64,000 nt of DNA from Acidobacteriota bacterium (lineage in GTDB: Bacteria > Acidobacteriota > Blastocatellia > Pyrinomonadales > Pyrinomonadaceae): positions 620,001 through 684,000 of the forward strand of contig JADJWI010000003.1 of NCBI GenBank assembly GCA_016716435.1. Reading direction: 5' to 3'. The notes beneath the pieces are model-generated. The model made no database searches. It saw only the letters and a list, made by a program, of their open reading frames with translations, and was not told the origin of the DNA. Shown in pieces: positions 8,471-18,935 of this stretch. The position numbers and the translations under genes are program-made. The stretch's first letter is position 1. Each line of letters starts with the position of its first letter.

Positions 8471-8920
8471 ATGTTTTTGCTGGCCTTTGCCCAATCGATC
8501 CAGCTTTTTCCGGACGGCACTCTATTCATCCACATCGCGCTCATACTCGTGATGATATGGGCGCTCAACCGCACGTTTTTCAAGCCGATCAATCAGGTGA
8601 TCGCCAAGCGCATGCGCCAGAAGGCCGGCCGCGGCGGCGAGGCCGATGACATCCTGCGCGACGTTGAGGAAAAGAACAAGCAATACGACAAGAAGCTGCT
8701 CGCGGCACGCACGAAGAGCTACGAGATGATCGAGCAGGAACGCGAAGCGGCCGTTGCGGCGCGCCAAGCGGCGATCGACAGTGCGAGGGCCGAGGCGTCG
8801 GCTTATCTCAACAAGGAGCATGCCGACCTCGATAAAGAGCGGTCCGAGGCAAAGGTAACGGTTGCCCTTGATGCTCACAAGATGGCGGAACAAATAACCG
8901 CGACGATCCTGAAGGGATAG
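8471..8920 (+). CDS. atpF: F0F1 ATP synthase subunit b' (b-type)
   Basis: A 149-residue peripheral-stalk subunit. One N-terminal membrane helix (FIHIALILVMIWALNRTFF, about residues 20-38) is followed by a long charged coiled coil (residues 45-149, Ala/Glu/Lys/Arg-rich). It is the first of two consecutive b-type genes; heterodimeric b/b' stalks occur in photosynthetic bacteria and several other phyla. There is no Shine-Dalgarno, so it may start translation on a nearly unstructured AT-rich leader. It ends 1 bp before the next gene. Confidence 0.85.
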   Translation: MFLLAFAQSIQLFPDGTLFIHIALILVMIWALNRTFFKPINQVIAKRMRQKAGRGGEADDILRDVEEKNKQYDKKLLAARTKSYEMIEQEREAAVAARQAAIDSARAEASAYLNKEHADLDKERSEAKVTVALDAHKMAEQITATILKG

Positions 8921-8921
8921 T

Positions 8922-9488
8922 ATGTTTTCCTTTTTACTCACAGGTTTATTGCTTTTCGCGGGCGGCGGCGGCACGGGTGCCTCGCCCGAGTGGTGGGATA
9001 AGTACATCAATTTCCCGGGCTTTGAGATCTGGCGTTTTGTAAACTTGGCGATCTTCGTCGGCGTTCTGACTTACCTGCTCAAGAAGCCGCTTTCTGAGGC
9101 CTTTAAGGCACGCCGCGAGGTTATCCGGGCCGAGCTGATCAAAGCCGAAGAGGCAAAGAAGGCCGCACTCGCAAAGCTGACCGAGGTCGAGACGAAGCTT
9201 GCCGGTGCGGATGCCGAGATCGACCAGATCAATCGCGAAGCGACGCGTGACGTCGAGGCCGAAAAGACAAGGCTGATGGCCCAGGCCGAGGCCGAAGCCA
9301 AGAAGCTTAAGCAGCAGGCCGAGAACGAATCTGTGCGTGTGCATCAGGTGGCCCAGCTCGAGCTTCGCCGCTTTGCCGCCGAGGAAAGCCTCCGCGTCGC
9401 CGAAGAGAAACTTCGCGAGCGTGTTACGCCCGAGACCGACAACCGGCTCGTCAAGGAAGGAATTGCCGCGATCGGAGGGTTGAACTGA
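8922..9488 (+). CDS. atpF: F0F1 ATP synthase subunit b
   Basis: A 188-residue second b-type stalk subunit. A short exported or hydrophobic N-terminus (LLTGLLLFAGGGG) is followed by a conserved WWDKYINFPGFEIWRFVNLA entry and a membrane helix (about residues 36-55), then KKPLSEAFKARREVIRAEL and a long coiled coil. In the cell it pairs with b' to hold the alpha3beta3 head still against rotation, contacting delta. It begins 1 bp after the b' stop and ends 1 bp before atpH. Confidence 0.9.
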   Translation: MFSFLLTGLLLFAGGGGTGASPEWWDKYINFPGFEIWRFVNLAIFVGVLTYLLKKPLSEAFKARREVIRAELIKAEEAKKAALAKLTEVETKLAGADAEIDQINREATRDVEAEKTRLMAQAEAEAKKLKQQAENESVRVHQVAQLELRRFAAEESLRVAEEKLRERVTPETDNRLVKEGIAAIGGLN

Positions 9489-9489
9489 A

Positions 9490-10035
9490 ATGAGTAGTGT
9501 TGAAACAGTTGCACGCCGCTACGCGACAGCCCTTGCCGATGTGGTCGAAAAGACCGGCGAGGCCGATTCGATCCGCGCGGAATTGAGGACCTGGGAGGCG
9601 ATGATCGCCTCAAATGCCGACCTCAGCAATGCCTTTGGCAATCCGTCGATCGCACACCTGAAAAAGGAAGCCGTGCTCGAAAAGCTGATCGCACGGGCAA
9701 AGCCTTCGCGGACGACCTCGAATTTTCTCCGCGTTCTATTGCGGAACGGCAGGATCAATGAACTTGCTCAGGTCGGCACGAAGTTCGATTCGGTCATCGA
9801 GGAACGCCGCGGGATCGTGCATGGGACGGTTACCTCGGCCCACGACCTCTCAGCGGCCGAAAATGCCGAGCTTAAGGCGGCTCTCGAAAAGGTAACGGGC
9901 AAGACCGTTAATCTTACATACAGCAATGATAAGGACCTGATCGGCGGCGTCGTTGCCCGGATCGGCTCCACGGTTTATGACAGCTCGGTTAAGACCCAGC
10001 TTGCGACTTTAAGAGAAAGACTTTTAGAAAGGTAG
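9490..10035 (+). CDS. atpH: F0F1 ATP synthase subunit delta
   Basis: A 181-residue OSCP/delta subunit. The N-terminal helical domain (SSVETVARRYATALADVVEK) and the C-terminal segment GGVVARIGSTVYDSSVKTQL, which contacts the b subunits, are both present. It caps the alpha3beta3 head and ties it to the stalk. It lies between b and alpha as in standard operons. Confidence 0.95.
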   Translation: MSSVETVARRYATALADVVEKTGEADSIRAELRTWEAMIASNADLSNAFGNPSIAHLKKEAVLEKLIARAKPSRTTSNFLRVLLRNGRINELAQVGTKFDSVIEERRGIVHGTVTSAHDLSAAENAELKAALEKVTGKTVNLTYSNDKDLIGGVVARIGSTVYDSSVKTQLATLRERLLER

Positions 10036-10090
10036 GCATTCTCCGGCGTTCGAGGCTTCTTGGCCCGGCGGGCGGAAATAAATAACTTAT

Positions 10091-11629
<1,539 letters not shown>

Positions 11630-11630
11630 C

Positions 11631-11718
11631 AATTAGAAATTCCAAATTCCAAATTCCAGATTCGGGGTACTTTAGGGTCTGAATCTGGAATCTGGAATCC
11701 GGAATCTGGAATCTAAAG
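11631..11718. repeat. Inverted repeat of degenerate 7-8-mers between atpA and atpG
   Basis: The left arm (11631-11663) is built of AAATTCC units; the right arm (11681-11718) of GAATCTG/GGAATCTG units that are its near-complement, with a 17-nt spacer. A long imperfect hairpin would form in the mRNA directly before atpG, ending next to its start codon. Confidence 0.75.
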
Positions 11719-11720
11719 AA

Positions 11721-12596
11721 ATGGCAAGTCTTTTGGACATGCGCCGGCGAATTAAGTCGGTCAAAAACACGCAGCAGATCACCAAGGCGATGAAGATGGT
11801 GGCGGCGGCAAAGCTTAAGCGGGCACAGGACCGCGTTATTGCCTCACGCCCGTTTGCCAAGAAGATGTCTGAGGTGCTCGGCAGCCTGAGTGCGCGAGTT
11901 TCGGATGATTTTTCGCATCCGCTCTTGGAAGAGCGTGGTGACATGAATTATCTCCTCGTGCTCGTTACGGCAGACAAGGGCCTCGCCGGTGCCTTCAACG
12001 CAAACGTCATCAAGGCCGCCCAGGCATTCATCGCCGATAACCCCGGAAAGAATATCCGGATGATGCCGGTCGGCCGCAAGGGCCGCGACTTTTTCAAGCG
12101 ACGCGAGATGGACCTCACCTCGGAGTACGTCGGCATCACAGGCGCGGGAACGGTGCGATACACCGACGCCGCCGAGATCGGCCAGGATGTGATCAAGACC
12201 TTTACCGAGGACGAGACGATCGACAAGGTCTTTCTTATCTTTACCGAGTTCAAGACCGTACTTTCGCAAAAGCCGATCGTCGAGCAGCTTTTGCCGATCC
12301 CGAAGATCGCTTCCGAAGGCGCGAGCGAAGAAGCGGGCGAGGCCGAATATATCTATGAGCAGCCGCCGGCCGAGATCTTCGGCAAGCTGCTGCCCAAGCA
12401 GGTCGAGACACAGATCTACCGCTCAATGCTCGAATCCGTCGCCTCGGAACAGGGCTCGCGGATGACGGCAATGGATTCGGCCTCAAAGAACGCCGGCGAA
12501 CTCATCGACTCGCTAACGCTCAATATGAACCGCATCCGCCAGGCGGCGATCACCAAGGAGATCATCGAGGTCGTCTCCGGCGCCGCGGCTCTCTAA
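11721..12596 (+). CDS. atpG: F0F1 ATP synthase subunit gamma
   Basis: A 291-residue central rotor shaft subunit. The N-terminus MASLLDMRRRIKSVKNTQQI with ITKAMKMVAAAKLKRAQ and the C-terminus SRMTAMDSASKNAGELIDSL and NRIRQAAITKEIIEVVSGA are the two conserved coiled-coil halves. It is the last gene of this partial operon and is followed at once by a strong terminator, so beta and epsilon are not cotranscribed. Confidence 0.97.
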   Translation: MASLLDMRRRIKSVKNTQQITKAMKMVAAAKLKRAQDRVIASRPFAKKMSEVLGSLSARVSDDFSHPLLEERGDMNYLLVLVTADKGLAGAFNANVIKAAQAFIADNPGKNIRMMPVGRKGRDFFKRREMDLTSEYVGITGAGTVRYTDAAEIGQDVIKTFTEDETIDKVFLIFTEFKTVLSQKPIVEQLLPIPKIASEGASEEAGEAEYIYEQPPAEIFGKLLPKQVETQIYRSMLESVASEQGSRMTAMDSASKNAGELIDSLTLNMNRIRQAAITKEIIEVVSGAAAL

Positions 12597-12616
12597 CGCA
12601 CCTTGCATTTTCATCA

Positions 12617-12650
12617 GAAAAGCTGTCTTTCGGGGCAGCTTTTCTTTTTC
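12617..12650 (+). terminator. Rho-independent terminator after atpG
   Basis: A 9-bp perfect stem (GAAAAGCTG / CAGCTTTTC) with a 10-nt loop and a following TTTTTC, 21 bp after the atpG stop. Confidence 0.9.
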
Positions 12651-12703
12651 TCTTCTGAATGGCCTTAGCCCGGGTTGCCACCTGACGCGCAAACGAGAGG
12701 CTA

Positions 12704-12732
12704 TTGAAATCAGGGTCGTTTTCGCATATGCT
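12704..12732 (+). promoter_or_regulatory. Promoter for the small membrane protein and VanZ pair
   Basis: TTGAAA (12704-12709), 17 bp, TATGCT (12727-12732), about 54 bp before the start at 12786. Confidence 0.55.
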
Positions 12733-12785
12733 AGGCGTGCTTTTCGCATTCTCGTTACTCAAAAGACAAGAAAACGGAGGACCAT

Positions 12786-13046
12786 ATGTTTCTAGGAATC
12801 GGCGCTTTGTTGATGTTGATCTGCATAATTTGGTTCGTAGTACTCAGTGTTCAAACCGGTGCAAGCACGGGTGAAAAGGTGATCTGGGCGGTCGTTAACC
12901 TGCTCTTTCAACCCTTGGCGGGAATCATTTTCTTTTTCGTCAAGAAGCAAGGGCTTGTTCCGATGATCCTCGGCATCATCGGCGTGGTCTTTTACGGCTA
13001 TGGCTTTACGACCTCGATGGGCGAGATCATGAGCACGATGCCATAG
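12786..13046 (+). CDS. Small two- to three-helix membrane protein
   Basis: An 86-residue, almost entirely hydrophobic protein with helices at about residues 2-22, 33-52 and 56-74 (LVPMILGIIGVVFYGYGF). An ACGGAGGACC site precedes the ATG and a good promoter lies upstream. No family is recognised beyond a generic small inner-membrane protein. It is separated by 1 bp from the VanZ-like gene, so they form an operon. Confidence 0.7.
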   Translation: MFLGIGALLMLICIIWFVVLSVQTGASTGEKVIWAVVNLLFQPLAGIIFFFVKKQGLVPMILGIIGVVFYGYGFTTSMGEIMSTMP

Positions 13047-13047
13047 G

Positions 13048-13539
13048 ATGAGCTTTTCGGATAAGTTGTCTTACAGGTGGCGCGAGCGGTTTTTCCGCTA
13101 CGCGCCGCTTTTTGTTTGGCTTGGGGTGATCGCCTGGCTTTCGTCGGATTCGGGGGCGATGAGCGAGACCTCGCGGTTCGTCCGCCCGATCTTGCGGTTT
13201 CTTTTCTCCGAGGCGAGCGAGGAGACAATCCTGACGCTCCACGGGCTGGTTCGCAAATCGGCCCATGTTTTTGTTTATTCGATCCTCGCCTTTCTCGCTG
13301 CCCGGGCGCTTTTGGGGACTTCGCTGGCAGCCATCCGGCGACGCTGGGCCGCGGCGGCCATCGGACTGGTCTTCCTTATCGCCTCGCTCGATGAACTGAA
13401 CCAAAGCTACTCCGGCGGCACACGCACCGGCTCAATATGGGACGTCGCCCTCGACACCGTAAGCGGAGCCGCCGCCATCGGCATCATCTATCTCCTCCTA
13501 AACCGCCCGTTCATAAAAAAACTTATCGGCAGCGGCTGA
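13048..13539 (+). CDS. VanZ family protein
   Basis: A 163-residue membrane protein. The family core HGLVRKSAHVFVYSILAFLA (about residues 65-84) and IASLDELNQSYSGGTRTGSI followed by DVALDTVSGAAAIGI are the VanZ signature (HxxxYxxL and DExxQxFxxxRxxxxxDxxxNxxG-like). VanZ was named for low-level teicoplanin resistance, but most homologues have no tested function. Four hydrophobic helices are visible. It is cotranscribed with the preceding small membrane protein. Confidence 0.88.
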   Translation: MSFSDKLSYRWRERFFRYAPLFVWLGVIAWLSSDSGAMSETSRFVRPILRFLFSEASEETILTLHGLVRKSAHVFVYSILAFLAARALLGTSLAAIRRRWAAAAIGLVFLIASLDELNQSYSGGTRTGSIWDVALDTVSGAAAIGIIYLLLNRPFIKKLIGSG

Positions 13540-13661
13540 TCGGGCGAAACTATCTACCGGCGACAGGCGGCCATTCATTGGCGGTGAGCGCCGAATTACT
13601 TCCAATTGATCGAACTTTGTGGCATAGTCTGACGTTAGAAATATCATAAGGAGACGTCTGA

Positions 13662-14822
13662 ATGAGCATAGTTGATAAGGTAAAGGAAGCCGCGATGAAT
13701 CAGTTCATCGAGGTCATCGAATGGCTTGATGAATCAAGGGATACGCTGCTCTACCGATTTCCGGTTTATCAGCAGGAGATCAAGAACGGAGCCCAGCTTA
13801 TCGTCCGCGAATCGCAAGCGGCCGTTTTTGTTTTCGAAGGCCAGGTGGCGGACGTCTTCACACCCGGCCGATACACGGTAGAAGGCGGCAATACGCCGAT
13901 CCTTTCGAAGCTCGGCGCTTGGAAATATGGCTTCAATTCGCCGATCAAGGCCGAGGTATATTTTGTCAACACGAAGCAGTTCACGGATATGAAATGGGGC
14001 ACCTCGAACCCGATAATGCTCCGCGACTCTGACTTCGGCATTGTCCGGCTACGTGCGTTTGGCGCTTACAGCCTGCGGGTTGCGGATCCGGCCGGCTTTA
14101 TTCGCGAGATCGCCGGAACGAACGGCCATTTCCAGACCGAGGACATCGACGGGCAGCTAAAGCGGGCGATCGTTTCGGAGTTTTCAGACGCCATCGGCGA
14201 GATGAAGATTCCGGCGCTCGACCTTGCGGCGCAGTATAAAGAGATCGGCGAGGCCATCCGGGCGAAGATCAACGAAGATTTCAATTCTTGGGGGCTTGAG
14301 GTCACCAAGTTTTACGTCGAGAACATCTCGCTTCCGCCCGAGGTCGAAGCGGCGATGGACAAGCGTGCCTCGATGGGTGCACTTGGCAACGTTCAGACCT
14401 ACGCTCAATTTCAGGCGGCGGACGCAATGCGCGATGCGGCCCAGAATGAAGGCGGCGGTGCGGGACTCGGTGCCGGACTCGGCGCCGGATTTGCCGTCGG
14501 CGGCCATATGGCAAACGCGTTCACTGCAAATCAACCCGGCGGTCCGGGCGGCGGCGGAACTTCGGCGGCCGGAGTTGCCTGCCCGAGCTGCGGAAAGCAG
14601 AACGCGGCGGGTGCCAAGTTTTGTGCCGATTGCGGCGGCAAGATGGAGGTAGCTCAGGTGCCCTGCGTCAAGTGCGGTGCTAATCTCCGTGAGGGTGCGA
14701 AGTTCTGTTCGGAGTGCGGCTCCTCGCAAGAGAAAGCGAAGTGCACCGGCTGCCAGGCCGAGCTCGCTGCGGGTGCTAAGTTCTGCCCCGAGTGCGGCAC
14801 CAAAACACCAGAGGCCGCATAG
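13662..14822 (+). CDS. SPFH-domain protein with C-terminal zinc ribbons (YdjI-like)
   Basis: A 386-residue protein. An N-terminal SPFH/band-7-like domain (about residues 20-260; SQAAVFVFEGQVADVFTPGR is the typical entry of the virion-core-protein/YdjI group) is followed by a Gly-rich linker. Three CxxC...CxxC zinc ribbons follow, each of the pattern C-C-...-GAKFC-x-x-CG (residues about 307-327, 332-352, 358-380). An AAGGAG site precedes the ATG. Relatives in Bacillus are membrane-stress proteins that form complexes with phage-shock-like partners. It stands alone and ends at a strong terminator. Confidence 0.85.
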   Translation: MSIVDKVKEAAMNQFIEVIEWLDESRDTLLYRFPVYQQEIKNGAQLIVRESQAAVFVFEGQVADVFTPGRYTVEGGNTPILSKLGAWKYGFNSPIKAEVYFVNTKQFTDMKWGTSNPIMLRDSDFGIVRLRAFGAYSLRVADPAGFIREIAGTNGHFQTEDIDGQLKRAIVSEFSDAIGEMKIPALDLAAQYKEIGEAIRAKINEDFNSWGLEVTKFYVENISLPPEVEAAMDKRASMGALGNVQTYAQFQAADAMRDAAQNEGGGAGLGAGLGAGFAVGGHMANAFTANQPGGPGGGGTSAAGVACPSCGKQNAAGAKFCADCGGKMEVAQVPCVKCGANLREGAKFCSECGSSQEKAKCTGCQAELAAGAKFCPECGTKTPEAA

Positions 14823-14844
14823 GCCTTAGTTTAGTAGACTCTTT

Positions 14845-14894
14845 CGTCCTCCGCGTTTTGCCCCAAAACTAAACGCGGAGGACGCTTAGTTTTT
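14845..14894 (+). terminator. Rho-independent terminator after the SPFH gene
   Basis: A 14-bp perfect inverted repeat (CGTCCTCCGCGTTT / AAACGCGGAGGACG) with a 12-nt loop and a TTTTT run at 14890-14894. Confidence 0.88.
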
Positions 14895-14938
14895 CCCCGA
14901 GATTGCGCAAAGATATAGATGTTTTCAGGAGCGATAAA

Positions 14939-15115
14939 ATGCCAATAAGCCCAGAACTGCTAGAGATTCTCCGCTGCCCAAAGTGCAAGGCGGAGGTGAA
15001 GATCAACCAAGAGGAAACCAAGATCACCTGCCAGAATCCGGAGTGCCGGCTGGTCTATCCGGTGCGGGATGAGATACCGGTGATGCTGGTTGACGAGGCA
15101 ACAGTTGGGGAATGA
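14939..15115 (+). CDS. Trm112 family small zinc protein
   Basis: A 58-residue protein, MPISPELLEILRCPKCKAEV, with a second CxxxxC-like pair (CQNPEC) and the closing segment YPVRDEIPVMLVDEA. This is the Trm112/YcaR fold, which in bacteria binds and stabilises partner enzymes such as methyltransferases or acts near lipid A kinase. The start is chosen at 14939 because CAGGAG lies 7 nt upstream; the open frame extends 12 codons further. The neighbour downstream is a sugar transferase. Confidence 0.9.
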   Translation: MPISPELLEILRCPKCKAEVKINQEETKITCQNPECRLVYPVRDEIPVMLVDEATVGE

Positions 15116-15171
15116 AAAATGATAATTGATAGATGATATTTGCTTTGGCGTTCTCATTTATCACTTACCGA

Positions 15172-16212
15172 ATGAGCATTGACTGGCAGAAAGTAGATCG
15201 CGTTCTCGTCATCCGGCTTCGCTCGATCGGCGATACGGTGCTCGCAACGCCCTCGCTTGATGCGCTCCGCCGTCACTTGCCCAAGGCGCAGATCGACATT
15301 CTTCTCGAAGATTGGGTCGCGCCGCTGCTCGAGGGTTTTGACGCTATCGATAACGTCATCGCCGTCGGCCGCACGGGTCTTGAGCGGATGCGGACCGCCC
15401 GTCGGCTTCGAAGAACGAGATACGACGTCGTCTTCAATCTCCACGGTGGAACAACCTCGACCTTTTTCACTCGGGCGACCGGTGCCCGGAACCGCATCGG
15501 CTACGCGAACTATCAATACGCAAAGTTTTACACCGAACTGCTAACTTCCTCGGCGGACTTTTGGCAACGAACGCCAACACATTCCGCCGAGCAGCAGCTC
15601 GCATTGCTCGGTTTTGCCGGCATCCCGGTCTCGGACAGGCCGCCGAGCCGCTTGCCGATAGCCGCCGCAGCTGTTGAATCGATCGAGCAACGTCTTGCGA
15701 ATTCGGCACTCCGAATTCCGCGTTCCGAATTTGTTCTTCTCCATCCCTCGACTGCTTTCTTCACAAAGCAATGGCCGACGGAAAACTTCGCCCGACTGGC
15801 AGAGCATCTTGCTGAAAAGGGAATCGCGGCGGTCGCGGTGACCTCGAAGAATGAATCGGACGTGCTCAGAGATCTGATCGACGCCGCTGCAGTTCCGATC
15901 ACCGGGTTTGACGACCTAAGTCTGCCGGAGATCTCGGCACTCGCCTCGCGGGCGAAGCTCTTCGTCGGAAACGACAGCGGCATCGCCCACATCGCGGCGG
16001 CGGTCGGAACGCCGACGGCCGTCATATTTGGCTCTTCCAACCGCGACCACTGGCGCCCCTGGGGCCCGACACCGAACGAGCTCGTCTTTGAGGAATTTGC
16101 TTGCCAACCTTGTCCCGGCTACCGCTGCGAGGCCTTCGGCGAACCGCGATGCATACTCTCGATCCCGCCTGAGCGTGTGATCGCGGCCTGTGAGCGTTTG
16201 CTTGGCGAATGA
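15172..16212 (+). CDS. Glycosyltransferase family 9 (heptosyltransferase-like)
   Basis: A 346-residue protein with a Rossmann start (VDRVLVIRLRSIGDTVLATP) and the C-terminal donor-site motif FVGNDSGIAHIAAAVGTPTA followed by VIFGSSN. This is the ADP-heptose:LPS heptosyltransferase fold (GT9). It probably adds a sugar to the lipopolysaccharide core on the cytoplasmic face of the inner membrane. The start is placed at MSIDWQKVD; 13 more codons are open upstream but come from a short A/T-rich repeat. The exact sugar is unknown. Confidence 0.88.
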   Translation: MSIDWQKVDRVLVIRLRSIGDTVLATPSLDALRRHLPKAQIDILLEDWVAPLLEGFDAIDNVIAVGRTGLERMRTARRLRRTRYDVVFNLHGGTTSTFFTRATGARNRIGYANYQYAKFYTELLTSSADFWQRTPTHSAEQQLALLGFAGIPVSDRPPSRLPIAAAAVESIEQRLANSALRIPRSEFVLLHPSTAFFTKQWPTENFARLAEHLAEKGIAAVAVTSKNESDVLRDLIDAAAVPITGFDDLSLPEISALASRAKLFVGNDSGIAHIAAAVGTPTAVIFGSSNRDHWRPWGPTPNELVFEEFACQPCPGYRCEAFGEPRCILSIPPERVIAACERLLGE

Positions 16213-17248
16213 GTTAAAATCTCCTCCATTGAGCAATATTTCAGAAGATATACACGGCACCATCAACCCGAACGATGTGAGCCACCTGCAGGAGCCGGTC
16301 CGCCGTTACGCACTGACGGATTTTCCGCGGCTGGATGAATCGATCACTGTTGAAGGAGCGCTACGGCTGATCAGGCTCGAGGGGCTTGGCGAGCGGATCA
16401 TCTATTTTTACGTGGTCGATGCCGATAACCATCTCCGCGGCATTCTCTCTACACGTGTGTTGCTCACCTCGATGCCATCGGTCCGGCTCGGCGATATTAT
16501 GAGCACGGACATCGTTTCCGTGCCGGCCGCGGCCACGGTGCTTGAGGCGTGCGAGATGTTTTTGGAGTACAAGTTTTTGGCGTTTCCGGTGGTTGACGAA
16601 GATGGGCGGATGCTCGGCGTCGTTGATGCCGGGCTTTTTACAAAGGAAACGCTCAGTATCGCCGAGAGGCACCACGTTGATGACGTGTTTCAGATGATCG
16701 GCTTCGGCATTCAGCAGATCAAGGGAAAGTCGGCCTTTGGGATCTTTCGATTCCGCTTCCCGTGGCTGCTCGCGACGATGGCGAGCGGGACGCTCTGCGC
16801 GTTGCTGACCGGGTTTTACGAGGCGACGCTCGCTGAGGCGATCGTGCTCGCATTTTTCATCACTCTTGTGCTTGCACTTGGTGAGAGCGTGAGCATTCAA
16901 TCGATGACGGTGGCATTGCAGAATTTGCACTTCGGGACACCGGACCTAAAGGGATATTTCCGCTGGCTGCGGCGTGAGAGCTCGGCGACGCTCCTGCTCG
17001 GGCTTGCCTGCGGAACGGCGGTCGGCTCGATCGCATGGGCCTGGCGGGGCGAACCGCTGGCGGCGCTCGTAATTGGCCTTAGCGTGCTCATCTCGGTCTT
17101 CGCCGCCGGCATCATCGGCATGAGCATCCCGACGCTGCTCCACGCCATTCATGAAGATTCAAAGATCGCCGCTGGCCCAATAACGCTCGCAACTACCGAT
17201 GTGCTCACTCTGGTCTTCTATTTCAACATAGCGACGTTGATCTTATGA
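16190..17248 (+). CDS. MgtE-like magnesium transporter with CBS domains
   Basis: A 352-residue protein. Two CBS motifs (about residues 60-115, IIYFYVVDADNHLRGILSTR, and 118-175, FLAFPVVDEDGRMLGVVDAG) precede five membrane helices of the MgtE channel domain (about 188-352), including GESVSIQSMTV and IGMSIPTLLHAIHEDSKIAAGP. The usual MgtE N-terminal superhelical domain is absent or reduced. The start is uncertain: a GTG at 16190 overlaps the previous gene by 23 nt, and a TTG at 16232 is an alternative; neither has a clear ribosome site. It would carry Mg2+ (possibly Co2+) across the inner membrane. Confidence 0.85.
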   Translation: MSVCLANELKSPPLSNISEDIHGTINPNDVSHLQEPVRRYALTDFPRLDESITVEGALRLIRLEGLGERIIYFYVVDADNHLRGILSTRVLLTSMPSVRLGDIMSTDIVSVPAAATVLEACEMFLEYKFLAFPVVDEDGRMLGVVDAGLFTKETLSIAERHHVDDVFQMIGFGIQQIKGKSAFGIFRFRFPWLLATMASGTLCALLTGFYEATLAEAIVLAFFITLVLALGESVSIQSMTVALQNLHFGTPDLKGYFRWLRRESSATLLLGLACGTAVGSIAWAWRGEPLAALVIGLSVLISVFAAGIIGMSIPTLLHAIHEDSKIAAGPITLATTDVLTLVFYFNIATLIL

Positions 17249-17336
17249 CACACACCAATCACCGCTAATTCCTTGACACTAACATCTTGCGCAAATAGAC
17301 TATGAGTTTCGACTCTTGTAGCCGAAGTGTGCCTTT

Positions 17337-18833
17337 ATGTTCGAGTCGCTGTCCGACAAACTCAAGAAAACGCTGCGCGATCTTCGCGGGCTCGGTAAAC
17401 TTACGCCCGAGCACGTGGACGCGGCCCTTCGCGAGATACGGATGGCCCTGCTCGAGGCCGATGTAAACTACAAGGTTGCTAAGGATTTTGTCGAATCTGT
17501 TAGGGCCAAAGCCGAGGGGCAAGAGGTCTGGCAGGGGCTCAACCCGCACGAGCAGGTCGTCAAGATAGTTTACGACGAACTGGTCGGCTTGATGGGCGGA
17601 ACCTCGTCGCGGCTCGTTTTTACCAAGCAGATCCCGAATGTCGTTATGATCGTCGGGCTGCAGGGCTCGGGTAAGACGACCTCGACCGGCAAGATCTCAA
17701 AGTGGCTCGCGGCCAATCAGGAGCGGAAGCCGCTTCTCGTTTCGGTGGACGTTTATCGCCCGGCCGCCCGCGAGCAACTCCGCGTTGTCGGCGGTGCCGT
17801 CGGCGTTCCGGTTTACGAGAACAAAGAGACGTCAGACCCGATGACGCTCGTCCGCGGAGCGATGAAGCACGCGCAGGACGTTGGGTTTGACACGCTGATG
17901 ATCGATACGGCCGGCCGTCTGCACATCGATGATGAGCTGATGTCCGAGCTTGAGCAGATCAAGGCCGAGACCAAGCCGATCGAGGTGCTCTTCGTCGCGG
18001 ATGCGATGACCGGCCAGGACGCCGTAAATTCGGCGCAGACCTTTCACGAGCGGGTCGGCATTACGGGCGTCGTCCTCACCAAAATGGATGGCGATGCCCG
18101 CGGCGGTGCGGCACTTTCGATCCGCCAGGTCATTGGCCAGCCGGTAAAATTTGTTGGTGTCGGCGAAAAATACGACGCCATCGAGCCCTTCTATCCCGAC
18201 CGCATCGCACAGCGGATTCTCGGGATGGGTGACGTCCTGACTCTCATCGAAGAGGTCCAGGGCAAGATAGACGAAGACGAAGCTCAGGCCCAGCTCCTGA
18301 AGATGTCGCGGAACCAGTTTACGCTGGAGGACTTCCGCTCGCAGCTCAGGCAATTCAAGCAGCTCGGCTCGATGTCAAAGCTGATGAAGATGCTCCCGGA
18401 GCAGATGACCGGCGGGCTTTCGCTTTCAGAAGAGCAATCGGCCGAGGTCGATCAGCAAATGCGGCGGACCGAGGCGATCATCGATTCGATGACAAAGGCC
18501 GAACGCAACGACCATCGCATCATCGACGCCAGCCGAAAAACGCGCATCGCGGGCGGCTCAGGCTCATCGATCGCCGAGGTCAATCAATTGCTCCGGCAGT
18601 ATGATCAGATGCGGAAGATGATGGCCCAGATGAATAAGGGCGGACTCTTTGGCGGGTTAGGAAAGAAGATGCTCGGCGGGCTTTCGGGGGGCTTGGGCGG
18701 AATGCTCGGCTCGGGCGGCATGGGCGGACTTGGCGGTTTGGGCGGAATGCTCGGCTCCGGAATGGATGACGACGGGCCGGAAACGCCGGCACGTTCGGTA
18801 AAGAAGAAGAAGAGACATAAGAAGAGGAAGTAG
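17337..18833 (+). CDS. ffh: Signal recognition particle protein Ffh
   Basis: A 498-residue SRP54 GTPase. N domain (FESLSDKLKKTLRDLRGLGK), G domain with P-loop GLQGSGKTTSTGKISKWL (near residue 107) and DTAGRLHIDDELM, and M domain (about 300-440, FTLEDFRSQLRQFKQLGSMS). The C-terminal 60 residues are a Gly/Met-rich tail (GGLGGMLGSGG-type) ending in a Lys/Arg cluster, longer than in most Ffh. It targets ribosomes making membrane proteins to the Sec translocon. It heads the rpsP-trmD-rplS cluster, as in many bacteria. Confidence 0.97.
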   Translation: MFESLSDKLKKTLRDLRGLGKLTPEHVDAALREIRMALLEADVNYKVAKDFVESVRAKAEGQEVWQGLNPHEQVVKIVYDELVGLMGGTSSRLVFTKQIPNVVMIVGLQGSGKTTSTGKISKWLAANQERKPLLVSVDVYRPAAREQLRVVGGAVGVPVYENKETSDPMTLVRGAMKHAQDVGFDTLMIDTAGRLHIDDELMSELEQIKAETKPIEVLFVADAMTGQDAVNSAQTFHERVGITGVVLTKMDGDARGGAALSIRQVIGQPVKFVGVGEKYDAIEPFYPDRIAQRILGMGDVLTLIEEVQGKIDEDEAQAQLLKMSRNQFTLEDFRSQLRQFKQLGSMSKLMKMLPEQMTGGLSLSEEQSAEVDQQMRRTEAIIDSMTKAERNDHRIIDASRKTRIAGGSGSSIAEVNQLLRQYDQMRKMMAQMNKGGLFGGLGKKMLGGLSGGLGGMLGSGGMGGLGGLGGMLGSGMDDDGPETPARSVKKKKRHKKRK

Positions 18834-18837
18834 TTCA

Positions 18838-18876
18838 GTGACGAGTGACAAGTGGCGAGTGTCGAGAATCAGAAGG
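18838..18876. repeat. Degenerate GTGACGAGTGACA-type repeat after ffh
   Basis: GTGACGAGTGACAAGTGGCG and GAGTGTCGAG form imperfect 7-8-mer iterations between ffh and rpsP, of the same style as the other short intergenic repeats in this window. Confidence 0.45.
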
Positions 18877-18935
18877 TAAATTGGGCCACTTTTCTACATA
18901 GGATGAATTAGAAAGAAGTCAGGAAAAAGGAAGAT